A stretch of 64,000 nt of DNA from Oegoconia quadripuncta (GCA_949316235.1 OX438741.1:19965124-20029123); one strand, 5' to 3'. Shown: positions 20,418 through 31,775, counted from the stretch's first letter. Notes: generated by a model from the letters alone, not told the origin. Translations and numbers: made by a program.

Positions 20418-21195
20418 CACCAATTTGAATTTGTGATTTTAACCCCTACCACTATCGCAACCCGTAAGGGGTTAGCTTCAAAATAAATGTCATTTTCGCA
20501 ATCAACGTCCCAAAAAACCTAAATAACGACACCAATATAGACTTTTTTGGTATCATCCCCCACCCCTATCTCACCCCTAGAGGGTTGGCTTAAAATAAAT
20601 GTCATTTTCATAATCAACATCCCAAAAAACCTAAATAACGACACCAATATCGATTTTATGGTTTCAACCCCCATTTCACACCCCAGGGGGCTGTTTTTCG
20701 AAAAATCTCAACTCACCCTTATCGCATTCTCTAACCCCAAGGGGTTAGCTTCAAAACAAATGGCATTTTCATAATCAACGTCCCAAAAAACCTAAATAAT
20801 GACCCCAATATTGGCTTTTTTGGTATCAACCCCCACCCCTATCTCAACCCTAGAGGGTTAACTTAAAATAAATGTCATTTTCAAAATCAACATCCCATAA
20901 AACCTAAATAACGACACCAATATCGATTTTACGGTTTTAACCCCCATTTCACAACCCAGGGGGTTGTTTTTCGAAAAATCTCAAAACACGTATTAGCTTA
21001 TTTGTTTCTAGGAGTACTCTTGCAAAGTTTCGAGTCGAAAATAGTCGAAATGTCCAAGTTATACTGTTTCTTCATACAAACTTCCCACTCCTGTTTCACC
21101 CCCTTAAAGGGTGAATTTTGAAAAATCCTTTCTTAGTGCTCCCCTAGACCTCGTAAGGAACCTACGTGCCAAATTTGGAAATTCTATTCACCCCT

Positions 21196-21668
21196 TTGAC
21201 TATGACTATGACTTTGACTAAAACTTTAACTATGACTTTGACTATGACTTCGACTATGACATTGACTACGACTTTGACTTTGACTATGACTATGACTATG
21301 ACTTTGACTATGACTTTGACATTGACTATGACTTTGACTATGACTTTGCCTATGACTATGACTTTGACTATGACTTTGACTATGACTTTGACTATGACTT
21401 TGACTATGACTTTGACTATGACTTTGACATGACTTTGACTATGAATTTTACTTTTCGACTTTGAGTCTTCGACTTTGAGTCTTCGACTTTGAGCCTTCGT
21501 CTTTGAGCCTTCGATTTTAAGCCTTCGACTTTGAGCCTTCGACTTTGAGCTTTCGACTTTGAGTCTTCGACTTTGAGTCTTCGACTTTTAGCCTTCGACT
21601 TTGAGCCTTCGACTTTCAGCCTTCGACTTTGAGCCTTCGAATTTGAGACTTTGACTCTTCGACTTCGA
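21196..21668. repeat. Hexamer and 14-bp tracts, unit 3
   Basis: Closest to unit 2; it shares the TTTGACATTGAC step (near 21,315) and has one added TATGAC. Units 2 and 3 are therefore probably the most recent duplicates. Confidence 0.9.
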
Positions 21669-22566
21669 CACCAATTTGAATTTGTGATTTTAACCCCTAC
21701 CACTATCGCAACCCGTAAGGGGTTAGCTTTAAAATAAATGTCATTTTCGCAATCAACGTCCCAAAAAACCTAAATAACGACACCAATATAGACTTTTTTG
21801 GTATCATCCCCCACCCCTATCTCACCCCTAGAGGGTTGGCTTAAAATAAATGTCATTTTCATAATCAACATCCCAAAAAACCTAAATAACGACACCAATA
21901 TCGATTTTATGGTTTCAACCCCCATTTCACACCCCAGGGGGCTGTTTTTCGAAAAATCTCAACTCACCCTTATCGCATTCTCTAACCCCAAGGGGTTAGC
22001 TTCAAAACAAATGGCATTTTCGTAATCAACGTCCCAAAAAACCTAAATAATGACACCAATATTGACTTTTTTGGTATCAACCCCCACCCCTATCTCAACC
22101 CTAGAGGGTTAACTTAAAATAAATGTCATTTTCAAAATCAACATCCCATAAAACCTAAATAACGACACCAATATCGATTTTACGGTTTTAACCCCCATTT
22201 CACAACCCAGGGGGTTGTTTTTCGAAAAATCTCAAAACACGTATTAGCTTATTTGTTTCTAGGAGTACTCTTGCGAAGTTTCGAGTCGAAAATAGTCGAA
22301 ATGTCCAAGTTATACTGTTTCTTCATACAAACTTCCCACCCCTGTTTCACCCCCTTAAAGGGTGAATTTTGAAAAATCCTTTCTTAGTGCTCCCCTAGAC
22401 CTCGTAAGCAACCTACGTGCCAAATTTGGAAACTCTAGACCCAGCGGTTTGGCCTGTGCGTTGATATGTCAGTCAGTCAGTCAGTCAGCTTCTTCCTTTA
22501 TATATTTAGATAGGTATTTATTACTACGTTTTTAGATCTATGTATACTGCTTATACATATAAAATT

Positions 22567-22613
22567 TAATTAGAATCGATTTATTGAATACCGTGCGGGA
22601 TAAACTCTCTTAT
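22567..22613 (-). repeat. Dispersed repeat R-C fragment
   Basis: Reverse complement of the R-C core (GAGTTTATCCCGCACGG, CGATTCTAATTAAA), just outside the Helitron 5' end. Confidence 0.45.
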
Positions 22614-22658
22614 GAAGATTCTCATATCAGAAATAACTAAATGGGATGCAAGATTATA

Positions 22659-22904
22659 CAGGATGAAATATAATTAGTATAATTCCTGATTACTGGTGAC
22701 TCCACTCCTGATTGCGAACAACTTTCCACTAGAAACCATAGCCGAATTCAGTCGAAAATTGTTGGACTTCCATAATAAAGGTGGTTTCACAACGGTTTAC
22801 TTTGTATGGGTTATCGAACATTTTTTGATCGAATTACTAAGGTTCCTTGTTGAAAGTTGTTCGTCATCAGTTAATGTGAATTACACGAATTCAAATTCAC
22901 CCTG
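22659..22904. mobile_element. MITE-2 copy
   Basis: CAGGATGAAATATAATTAGT at the left and AATTCAAATTCACCCTG at the right, with TA immediately outside both ends. Same orientation and interior as the copy at 16,522. Confidence 0.75.
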
Positions 22905-23970
22905 TATATAGTTTTGCCCTGTGCTCGAACACATCGAGCAAATAAATATTCGAAATTCATTTTCAATGTAATATCAGTAGAATGCTATAACTGTTAAAAA
23001 TAACAAATGGCTAGGACAGGGAAAACAAATAAAAAAGTGTATTGGTCTCTAATAGTTTGAGAACCTATGGAGTAAACAGTGAACCACGCAAATAAACGGC
23101 CCATTGCAAATGACGCGGTCCAAAACCACCGGCCGCAAATTTGAATTCGTTGCTAATTTTCTGTCTATTGATGATGAATGTAAATGCGACATTGGCAGAT
23201 TCAAACTTCGAACTTCACGCATTTAATTCAATGTAGTTATTGTTACAATATTATTTAAATAAAAATTATGTGTGTCAGTGAGCACCTCGGTACAATAATA
23301 TCGCTTCGAATGGAAAAATATTTTTAGCTTTATGCCTAATGACGTAATAGATTTTAAACCCGCATGACAACGTTGTCGCTCAGGACGTAGGTGAAGAGTG
23401 GGATAGTTGTTTCGTACAAGCGAATGAGCAGGACAAATATTATCTCGCGCTACATTGTTTATCGCGCCTGACCGTTTAACGGCTAGTAATTAGATGGAGC
23501 AGAATAGACTAGCAATATTTCAATTGACCTAAATTTTTTTTGAGATAAAGAATTGTATTAGTAGATTAAGTTAATTTTCGTGAATTGTAACTGCTAAAAT
23601 GTTATCACATTGTATGCTTTTACGGCGGAACATAGCGCTCGAATTATTTTGTAAGACCAAATGATACCTGTGATTCACAATAATGTACTTTGACTTTGAA
23701 AATGTTTGTGACCAAATACATTATGTCATCTTATCAATGATGCCTTGTTATATTGTCAAAAGATTTAGTTCCGGACACATTCCATCAAAACATGATATAA
23801 CGTTCTGCATCGTTCGGTACCATTTGACGATGGTTCCTTGGATATCATAATTTGCAAATTTGTTGTGGACCATGAGTGTGTCCGGAACGCAGTCTATTAA
23901 AGAAATAATAAGGTCCTTAGTTTAGTCATCAATCCACAAACGTCCAACTGCAAATATCTACAATGTATTG
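22905..23970. other. No gene; one LINE tail remnant
   Basis: At 23,195-23,320 TTCAAACTTCGAACTTCACG and TGTGTCAGTGAG resemble the minus-strand LINE 3' end at 4,868. The rest is plain A+T-rich sequence. Confidence 0.4.
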
Positions 23971-24346
23971 GGTCTTTACCTATGAAATTGGAGTTTTTTT
24001 TCTTCGTTAATCATATGTACCAATTCCTGCGATTTTCAAAGCTATATCTAAATTTGTTTTTTATTTGGAAAATATTCTTTAATTTCTGGGCTAAATCACA
24101 TAATAAAAAAAAATTGAACAGAGTTCTTTTCCTAATCATTTCTTAGATTCGCAGAAACTTTTATAAAGCGGTTACTTTTAAAAATTAACGCTGCCTATAC
24201 TTAACTTAATGTTATCCGATATAATACACACAAAGTTTAGCTAAATTTGGATTTGCCGTTCCCAAAAAAAAACAAAAATGTTTGTACGGAGAAAACAGTC
24301 TTAATGAAATTCTTTATACAAAACGCCAATTTCATAGGTAAGGACC
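23971..24346. mobile_element. MITE-1 copy
   Basis: Inverted ends GGTCTTTACCTATGAAATTG and CCAATTTCATAGGTAAGGAC, interior collinear with 13,654-14,033. It carries an insertion (GGTTACTTTTAAAAATTAAC) that the other copy lacks. Confidence 0.8.
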
Positions 24347-24384
24347 TAATATAAATTGCTATAACAACATAATAATAACAATAA

Positions 24385-24842
24385 TCTTACACCGATCTCT
24401 TGCCACCATCAAGGTACTGGTCATACTCGAGCGGAACGATATCGTACGTGATGATGGGAAGAGGCTGGATGAAATGTCGCTCATCCCATGGAAGCATGGT
24501 AGGGCTGTTGTATACTGTATACTTGTATTGTTACATTGGCCCAGTCCCACCTCCAGTCTTCGACCGTTAAAGCTGATGCGGCGGCTGAAGCAGCCGAAAG
24601 GTCAAGATAATACAATATAGAGGCTTCGAGCCTCGATATAATTCAATTCCTTTTGGGGTTGAGACTGTAGGCCCTTGGGGCCCCGCAGCTCTATCTTTTA
24701 TAATGAGCTGGCGACTAGATTGGTCGACGTCTCAGGCGAACCAAGAGCCGGCACTTATCTTGCTCAAAGATTAAGCATTGGCATCCAGCGAGGTAATGCA
24801 ACCGGCATCTTAGACACTCTCCCACACAGTCTCACACACTAA
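24385..24842 (+). pseudogene. LINE-F ORF2 C-terminal remnant
   Basis: Frames joined across shifts read DDGKRLDEMSLIPWKHGRAV (about 24,440-24,500), PFGVETVGPWGP (24,652) and GEPRAGTYLAQRLSIGIQRG (about 24,740-24,800). These blocks recur, in the same order where more than one survives, at 13,230, 29,930 and 44,263. Frameshifts and stops make it non-functional. Confidence 0.6.
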
Positions 24843-26018
24843 GTGATGAGGTAGCACAGGTCTTTAGATTAGTTGTTTTTAGAAGCTCTTATTTTATAAA
24901 ATTGATAGTAGTATATAGATTAGAATTTAATTTAATAGGTAGTTATTAAGTTCCATGTATATTCGTCCGTTTTATATTACTATACCCGTAAGTTTGACTC
25001 AACTGCGAAGTCTAATTCGCTGACAAGTGCCCTCCTTCAACTGAACAGATGTATGTGGCATTTAAATACGTCCTTAGGGCAAACGTAAATAGGGTTTTTG
25101 ATAACAAACTTATCTATACATTTCGAAAGGGAAATCATACTGACACTGACATCTCACATGACGTAGGAATGACGTGGTATTTATTCGCGTTTGAGATAGG
25201 AATGTCAAACGATACGGGAATTTTAGTTTGGAGAATTACGGAAATGCGTTGGTTCATAATGTCTAAATGACAAGGGTCATGAAGATAAAGGAGTGGTCAT
25301 TATTTGCAGTACTATATTTTCTTAATTACGATAATATATAATCGGGTTCTTAAGTGCATATCCTGTCCCAGTTCAAACGATTTCGATTTTAGCGAAAACC
25401 TTTATATAAGTATGGATTTATATGCTTTATTATATGGTCGCGCGAACAAATCTTTTAACCGCTTTTCTTAGTAGATTAAACAACGCCATCTCTTGGAATC
25501 CTCGAGAACTAATATGACTGCTGAAAACACATGATCAAAACCAATTTTTTTTATTCTGCTCATATCCAAAAATGCAAGAAAAAATTACAATATAAATTAA
25601 AAATATGAGTTTTACGAGTAATGCATATATGTTTGTTATACTTAAAAGTTACTCGTCTGTTATTTGGTCACTTTTCTGTGGTAAATAATGCATTTTTTTA
25701 CAATATAAATCAGCATTTGAAATGAATGTTCACGAACGAAGTCGGTGCATGACTGAGATCCTATTAGTTCCAATCTCCCGTTTTAACACCAATGAAGTGA
25801 TGCCATTTTTGATTGTAACAACGACCCAGTCCATACGCAGTAACTTATAAATCTATGATATAAGGCAAGTATCAATTACTAATTGTAGTACATTTGCTGT
25901 ACAAGGATTAACATAAATACAAACATAATGTCACGGCTGTTTTCCGCAGGAGTAGGCAGAGACCGCAGACTTCCTAAGGTCCTAACACACCTCCCATATA
26001 TAATTCCCATATATATAT
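24843..26018. other. No gene seen
   Basis: Probably LINE-F 3' UTR at the start, then unassigned A+T-rich sequence. A 73-codon frame (25,049-25,270) has no motif. A worn block near 25,945 (CGCAGGAGTAGGCAGAGACC) looks like an old dispersed repeat. Confidence 0.35.
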
Positions 26019-26404
26019 ATGAGAATTACAGGAATTCAAATTCACCTAATTATAAATTGTATTTTTAAAACAATGATCCTAGCTGGTGGTCATGAAAATT
26101 GCTTGTGTTATGAGCATTAGCTGCTAAGTCCTCAATGGACTCAAACTTACATCAAAAGAACAAAATCTGAAAATGATTAAACCCATTGTAATACTAGCTT
26201 TAGTAAAATACATTGTACATCTGTTTATTGTTTCAAATACATACACGAAAGAAATCAATTTTTAGAAGAAATATCCAAACAAATGCTTTAAAAAATAGAA
26301 GTAATTATGAAAACCCGATTAGACAGTACGAGCAATAGCGTTACACGTTATGGCCTGGAATTCACAAAAATCCCTTGCCTGCCTACCTAGCATAGAAATG
26401 TGAT
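26019..26404. repeat. Segmental duplication, copy A
   Basis: Collinear with 27,464-28,045, starting at a MITE-2 end (GAGAATTACAGGAATTCAAA) and ending AATGTGAT. Copy A lacks about 190 bp of A+T-rich sequence present in copy B. Both copies are followed immediately by a different mobile element. Confidence 0.8.
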
Positions 26405-26932
26405 ATATAAATTAACCCGACAAACGTTACAGAGTGTATGTATAGGATGTATTTATTCCGAAAAATTAAAACATTAAAGTTGACAGCTTTTATTTAAAAA
26501 AAAAATTTAGAAATATAAATTTTCTGAGTTGGACATTAATGGCCCCGCTTTCTACTAAGTGCTTTGCCACAACATACAAACACGTGCCGCGGTATCTTTG
26601 AAGACGCCGAAAGGCGACCACTCGCCGCTCGCCGCCGGCACTTGCCCCGGCGGCGCGCCGCCGCGACTTGCTGTGATTGGTTCCGCCCTGTGCCCCGCCA
26701 CCCTCTTTGGCGTCTTTCATACGAACGTTACCTGTTTTTTCTCATTGATAAAATAAGGTACAATCGAAATGAAGGAAGTCTGTTAATTTGTATTTTCATT
26801 TGCACTTACATTTAATTTTTTTACTCGGAAACAAAAATTTTAAGGCAGGTCTTTTTAATAAATATATTATTTTATAGTCATGTACGTGCAATTGCCGAAG
26901 TTCGTCGAGTTAATTTTGTCAGACCTTATATA
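26405..26932 (-). mobile_element. MITE-3 copy with a GC-rich core
   Basis: Inverted ends ATTAACCCGACAAACG and TTCGTCGAGTTAATTTTGTC. Same element as 49,617-50,054, inverted. The core (26,560-26,720) is very GC-rich and lies in a minus-strand frame (26,490-26,720; begins MKDAKEGGGAQGG, ends INVQLRKFIFLNF), partly kept in the other copy. Whether that frame is coding is unknown. Confidence 0.7.
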
Positions 26933-27353
26933 TATTCTGCAAATAATTCTTAAAGACACATATTTCCCCGAATCGTCACAAAGCACGGCGTACAACAAAA
27001 TAATGTTGAATTTTGTAACAAGATAATCGAGTCAAAACCGACGCGTGACCCCAGAGCCTCAAATTCCTGCGGTCTTCAGGTATTTCAGTCACAAGCCCTT
27101 AATTTCCAACATTACCCTTTCTACCACAAGCCATCTATCGAGAAACCCTTCAGCGTACCGAGGTAGAATGTCTTTATACCTTACGTCTTCGCTTTCCGAT
27201 ATTAGACTTAAATTGGAAATGGACTTGGAATACCTAACCCGTCTAAATATCTGGATTCCTTACATTTAATGGATCGACCTAACCTCTAAATTGCTGAGTA
27301 AATGAATTTAAATTACTAAAAGCCTTATCATTAAAACAGAAATACTGCACAAT
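26933..27353. other. No gene seen
   Basis: A 74-codon frame (27,045-27,269) has no recognisable motif. Confidence 0.35.
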
Positions 27354-27354
27354 A

Positions 27355-27491
27355 CAGGGTGAAATTTAATTAACATAATTAGGAACCATAGCGGAATTCA
27401 ACCGAAAATTGATGGAATCCCATATCAAAGTTCTTCGTAATCAACGGTGGCGTCATCAGTTAATGAGAATTACAGGAATTAAAATTCGCCT
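27355..27491. mobile_element. MITE-2 copy, internally deleted
   Basis: Left end CAGGGTGAAATTTAATTAAC, right end GAATTACAGGAATTAAAATT. About half the length of the copies at 16,522 and 22,659. Confidence 0.65.
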
Positions 27492-28045
27492 AATAAATAT
27501 TCATTTATTATTGCATACACAAAAAGATAATTACAATAATACTTTATACCATTAATACGCAAAGAATTTTGTACATATTTACAAAAACCAAATAGTAAAT
27601 ACACATTTACATATAAAAAAATAATAAATATATAAAACACACATTTACAAATTAAAAAATTATAAAAAAATAAATCATAAATTGTATTTTTAAAACAATG
27701 ATCCCAGCTGCGGCTCATGAAAAAATGCTTGTGTTTATGAGCATTAGCTGCTAAGTCCGCAATGGACTCAAACTTACATCAAAAGAACAAAATCTGGAAA
27801 TTATTAAACCCATTGTAATACTAACTTTAGTAAAACACAATTGTACATCTGTTTATTGTCTCAAATAAAATAAATAAATACATACACGAAAGAGATCAAT
27901 TTATAGATAAAATATCAAAATAAATGCTTTAAAAATTAGAGGTAATTATAATAACCCGAATAGTCATTACGAGCAATAGCGTTACACGTTATGGCCTGGA
28001 ATTCGCAAGAATCCCTTGCCTGCCTACATAGCATGGAATTGTGAT
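27464..28045. repeat. Segmental duplication, copy B
   Basis: Second copy of the 26,019-26,404 block. Blocks such as AATTGTATTTTTAAAACAAT and TACGAGCAATAGCGTTACAC are near-identical. Copy B has an additional A+T-rich stretch at about 27,490-27,675. Confidence 0.8.
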
Positions 28046-28320
28046 GCCATCTGCGCTTAGGGCGAGGTTTATAATGGATTTCTGTGACCCGGGTTCGAGT
28101 CCCGCTAGGGGCATATGTGTGATGAATATAGACATGTGTTCCCGAGTTATGGATGTTTTTCATTTATATAATGTTATTATTTACAATAAAAAAATGTATT
28201 TGTGTAGTTTATCAACCATCTGGTATCTACATATAATACAAGCCCAGTTGCTTAGTGTGGAACTAGATGGCGCTGTGTGTATGTGCAAAGATAAGATATA
28301 TATTTTTATACAGACATAGA
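28046..28320 (+). mobile_element. SINE-2 copy
   Basis: B box GGGTTCGAGTCCC, then CCCGAGTTATGGATG and CTAGATGGCGCTGTGTGTAT. The A-box side of the head is diverged. Confidence 0.75.
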
Positions 28321-29036
28321 AACTTTTAATTCGGTGCCACAATACATAGTACAGTATCAGAAATATAATAATACACATGGACAAATCTTAGAATATTGCA
28401 CAATGTAATTTGTAGCAGTGAAAGGGCTTGCTGGCTCAGCTAACGCTGCAAACGCTGAATCTTATAATACTGATAACTCTGTCAGTGGAAAGTGATGTTC
28501 AGCTCAAAACAGAACTTCGGAAATGAATAATTAGTGTGATGGTAATAGTATTGGTTATTGATTACATAAAATATACTTTGTAGTTACGTTAGAAAAGGGT
28601 ATATCCAAATTTAGATATTTGTTACTGTGATTCAGGGTTAAAAAAAGTCAACCTTTATGTATAACTTAGAGAAAAAGAGAAACGCTCTGCAGCAACGAAA
28701 TTATAGAATGTAACAAAAAAACAGGATTTCCTATTGACATCCGGGCCAAGGTCCAAAGTAAACATAACTTGTGTTCCCTTCTTTTAACACCCTTCCTGCT
28801 TCCCGTGGCTGCGTAAAAATGTCTTTAGTGCGAACCGGTACGCGAGTATGTTTCCACAATGGCCCTTCAGAACATAGTGTCGTGCTGAGGACGTGGTGTA
28901 TGGAAGAGCTTATGAGAGGTTAGCGGACTCATTTTAACGTGACATGTTCTAAACTAAATAAGAAAACTTTATTTGATCCATTTAGTGACACACATACATT
29001 ACAAATAATTGATCGGGTTATTGTATTACACGTATT
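28321..29036. other. No gene seen
   Basis: Unassigned sequence with no repeat shared with the rest of the window that I could detect. Confidence 0.4.
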
Positions 29037-29568
29037 CATCATCTCAGCCCGTAAACATCCCACTGCAGGGATTCCCTTCCCTGTATAATGAGGGAGTATG
29101 GGACATGCAGGTTTCCTCACGATGTTTTCCTGCACCGTTTAAGAATAGTCGGACAAATGCAAATAAGTAATTAAATTAAATTTAAAAACTCATTGGCACA
29201 TGTCCTGCCTGGGAATCGATCCGGACCTCGACTCCGGTACTCCGGTACACCTTCACACACAAATACATGCCAAACCGCATACGTAATTTACCACTCACCA
29301 CCATATCTAATACCATATCCGTGGAAGAAATTGTTGAAACATTTACCTACTCTCTCACTGCATTGTTTTAGTTTAGCACTCACTCTCACTGTATTAGTTT
29401 AGCAACCCCTTCTGGGAATGTTGGTACAAAATACTTACTAAATGTTAAGTTGTGTTTCTCAATTAAATGAATGTTGTGTAAATATTCTTTTGAGAAATAA
29501 ATTCTAAAACCTAAAAACCTCCCAAGTTGGGAGACCGCGTCTTAACCGCTGAGCCACCGGCGCTCATT
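29037..29568 (-). mobile_element. SINE-3 copy, split by an insertion
   Basis: The body (29,037-29,232; CAGCCCGTAAACATCCCACT, CATGTCCTGCCTGGGAATCG) and the tRNA-like head (29,518-29,568; AACCGCTGAGCCACCGG on the plus strand) are parts of one SINE seen whole at 53,093. 285 bp lie between them. Confidence 0.8.
29233..29517. mobile_element. Insertion within SINE-3, probably a LINE 3' end
   Basis: Interrupts the SINE at GGACCTC / CCTCCC. It has repeated TCACT..TTTAGTTTAGCA words and an A-rich end (AAAACCTAAAAA). The plus frame contains YPWKKLLKHLPTLSLHC, then a stop. I infer a truncated LINE; the family was not identified. Confidence 0.45.
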
Positions 29569-29929
29569 TATTATGTATTACATAATACAACATAAAATAT
29601 GGAATAGCAATCTAAAAATAAGCAGTAGCTAGTTTTCGGTGTCACAAAGTAGTATCCCCCTATCTCGGCATAGGTTGTAGTCGAGCGGAAAAGCGACGAC
29701 AACGCTGGTTTTAAGTGGGCCTAAGGTGAGATCACGGACGCCTATGGGACACACAAATAATAGATACTTAAACACCTCTCTCTTAGACGCATAAGGTCTG
29801 ATGTCAACAACACAAATAATACTTTATGGAAGTAATAAGTCTTTTAATTTGTACGTAGAGCAACAAACATTTTTTTAAAGAATGAACATTCAGTTCAGCT
29901 TCACACTTGCTCCGTGTCATCTTTCATGT
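29569..29929. other. No gene seen
   Basis: Unassigned; no motif or shared repeat found. Confidence 0.35.
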
Positions 29930-30110
29930 AGGCTGCAGAACAAGCCGCATTAGCGGAGAACCACAAACGGCACAAATATGTCTACCCATAAGTGGAGATT
30001 ACATTTTTGCGCCGTTTGGGGTAGAGACCCTAGGGCCGTGTGGACCGGGCGCTCATCGCCCCTCCCGTCAGTTATCGGAGGGCTTGGTCGAAGCCTCGCA
30101 AGTACTGACT
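29930..30110 (+). pseudogene. LINE-F ORF2 fragment
   Basis: Reads GDYIFAPFGVETLGPCGPG, the same PFGVET.GPWGP block as at 24,652 with Cys in place of Trp. Only about 40 residues can be followed. Confidence 0.55.
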
Positions 30111-30329
30111 CGAAATCGGTTCAGCCGTTTATTATTTACGAGGAAACGGGATACATACATACAGGTCAAACGTATAACCGTCCCTTTTTGGCTTCGCCGC
30201 AGTCGGGTAATAACATACTGTGTATAACTGTGCACAACATCGAATCCGCGACCTTGGCTTTCTAAATCAGGTTTTACATTTACGGCTGGTGGACGCTTTA
30301 ATAAGACTTAAGTTATAAAATGCACGTGC

Positions 30330-30440
30330 TTAAAGACGAAAGTCTTTAATCAATATCTGTTACCAGTGATGAACTATGGCACTAAATCGTGCGCTCTCAC
30401 TATCGGCCTCTTAAGGTCCGGCTCAAGATCCATCTCAAAC
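30330..30440 (+). pseudogene. LINE-D ORF2 fragment
   Basis: Reads KVFNQYLLPVMNYGTKSCAL, the block after the reverse-transcriptase fingers also seen at 33,976. Short, then frameshifted. Confidence 0.55.
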
Positions 30441-31059
30441 GCGACCTCTAAATAGAATATAACTTTTTCATCCACATCTTTCTTCACTTGACCCAAACAG
30501 GTACCTACACAAGCACTAACACGATATTGCTTTCTCCGTATAGAAAGGTTCCTTTTTCATGTAAAACACCGTGGTGATCCACGTACCGCCGGGTGAGGCC
30601 GAGTATGTAGATGAGGAGCGCCATTTTTGCGAATAAAACGAGTGTCCGGCTCGACCGGGGGCGATTGGGTTAGGGAAATTTAAATTTGGGACCTTCTGCT
30701 TTTCATATTTTCCTGGTAGTCAGTAAAAGATTGTAGCTAAGTATGCCGGATGTCATTTTAGTTCCTCGTTATTTCGTGATCTGTGGTAGTGTTTTTTTTT
30801 TCGTTGACTACGAACTTTTGCTTTTTCAGCCTTGACACCAGTCAAGGCGAGAATTCTGGCATAATAATGTGAGACTATTTAGGCCTAAGTGAAATATAGA
30901 AGTGAATGTGGAATCTTGGTTACTTTTTTAATTTTATACTTATTTCAACTCCGGATTCAGGGTGAATATAGGAAGGAGATAGGCCAATATAGGCCTGAGT
31001 GGAATAAAGGCTAACAGATGTAGAATCTTTATTCTTTTTTTATGTTTGTATTTATTTAC
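30441..31059. other. No gene seen
   Basis: Unassigned; one GC-richer patch (30,580-30,670). A short duplication (AGGCCTAAGTG / AGGCCTGAGTGGAAT) lies at 30,880 and 30,991. Confidence 0.35.
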
Positions 31060-31285
31060 ACTCGAATTGTTTTGTTGTATTTGTATTCCAAAAAATAATA
31101 TATCTGGATATTTAATAACGCATAACCTGCCTATTTCAACTGTATTGTCCATTTACCCAACGGTTGCTTGGAACAGATTTTAGTGATAAGATCGCCAAAT
31201 TGAACGTTCTACTCTTACCGACTGTCTGTAACTGTATTTTCTTTTCTGTTGTGAAATAAAGTGTATTTGTAAATTCCAATAATGG
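31060..31285 (+). mobile_element. LINE-C 3' end
   Basis: AACGGTTGCTTGGAACAGAT, AGTGATAAGATCGCC and AAATAAAGTGTATTTG match the 3' UTR end of the copy at 51,695. Confidence 0.6.
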
Positions 31286-31564
31286 ATTGACATATATTTT
31301 TTTAATGTTTTAACTATAACTCTTACGCAGAACGATTGCTAAAATAATATGCGTATTCTTAGGTAAACCTCATTTGCGACAAATTTAAAATAAAAAAATT
31401 GTGCACATTGTGAGAGCAAAAATTAAAGATGCAAAATTTTGCGAAATGAAATATTTATAATACTCATTGAATGTACAAATCGCAGCATTTTCGGAAGCTC
31501 TGCACCAGTGTATTGTGCATCAAGTCGTATTGTTTCGTTTTGTTGGTATCCATTATACGCGTTA

Positions 31565-31775
31565 TAGGATCGCTTGGCCTGCGTGGAATAAATTCATAGC
31601 GGAAATTTGTTTATCCCGTGGGAACTACTCACTTTATCAGTATAAAAAATATCCTATATCTTAATCCAGTGTAAGTTCTACCTGTATACTAAATTTCATC
31701 CAAATCCATTTATTCGTTTCGCCGTGATTGAGCAACAAACAAACAAACATCCAAACTTTCGCATTTATAATATTA
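31565..31775 (-). mobile_element. Helitron-like remnant
   Basis: Plus-strand blocks TTTATCCCGTGGGAACTACT, TTCGCCGTGATTGAGCAACA, (CAAA)n and GCATTTATAATATTAA, in the same order as at 51,349. The 3' terminus is lost. Confidence 0.5.

Larger units (their letters stand above)
18161..22433. repeat. Macrosatellite inside the Helitron (units about 1,292, 1,259, 1,251 bp plus 471 bp)
   Basis: Units begin CTCACCCTTATC at 18,161, 19,453, 20,712 and 21,963. Each unit has short sub-repeats (CCTAAATAACGACACCAATA) carrying small CCCC...GGGG palindromes, an (TTTGACTATGAC)n tract and a 14-bp TTCGACTTTGAGCC tract. The last partial unit runs straight into the normal Helitron 5' region, so the unit was amplified from the Helitron's own 5' sequence. 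Frames in it (Met/Thr-Leu and Ser-Lys-Arg repeats) are not genes. Confidence 0.95.
17476..22510 (-). mobile_element. Helitron carrying a macrosatellite
   Basis: Rolling-circle transposon, 5,035 bp, minus strand. The 5' end (22,510) reads TCTAAATATATAAAGGAAG, then four GACT repeats and CAACGCACAGGCCAAACCGC. The 3' end (17,476) is GGCAGCTGCTAG preceded by a short hairpin (CGCGGACGAAGTCGCG). Host A and T flank the 5' TC and 3' CTAG, the standard Helitron insertion signature. Inside, only the helicase C-terminus remains (17,705-18,160); no Rep nuclease is seen, and 18,161-22,433 is tandem repeat. It is therefore non-autonomous as it stands. Confidence 0.85.

Noticed and set aside
26559..26815. 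CpG-island promoter or overlapping plus-strand genes in the GC-rich stretch
   Set aside because: The GC-rich part is the core of a MITE with an inverted second copy at 49,617.
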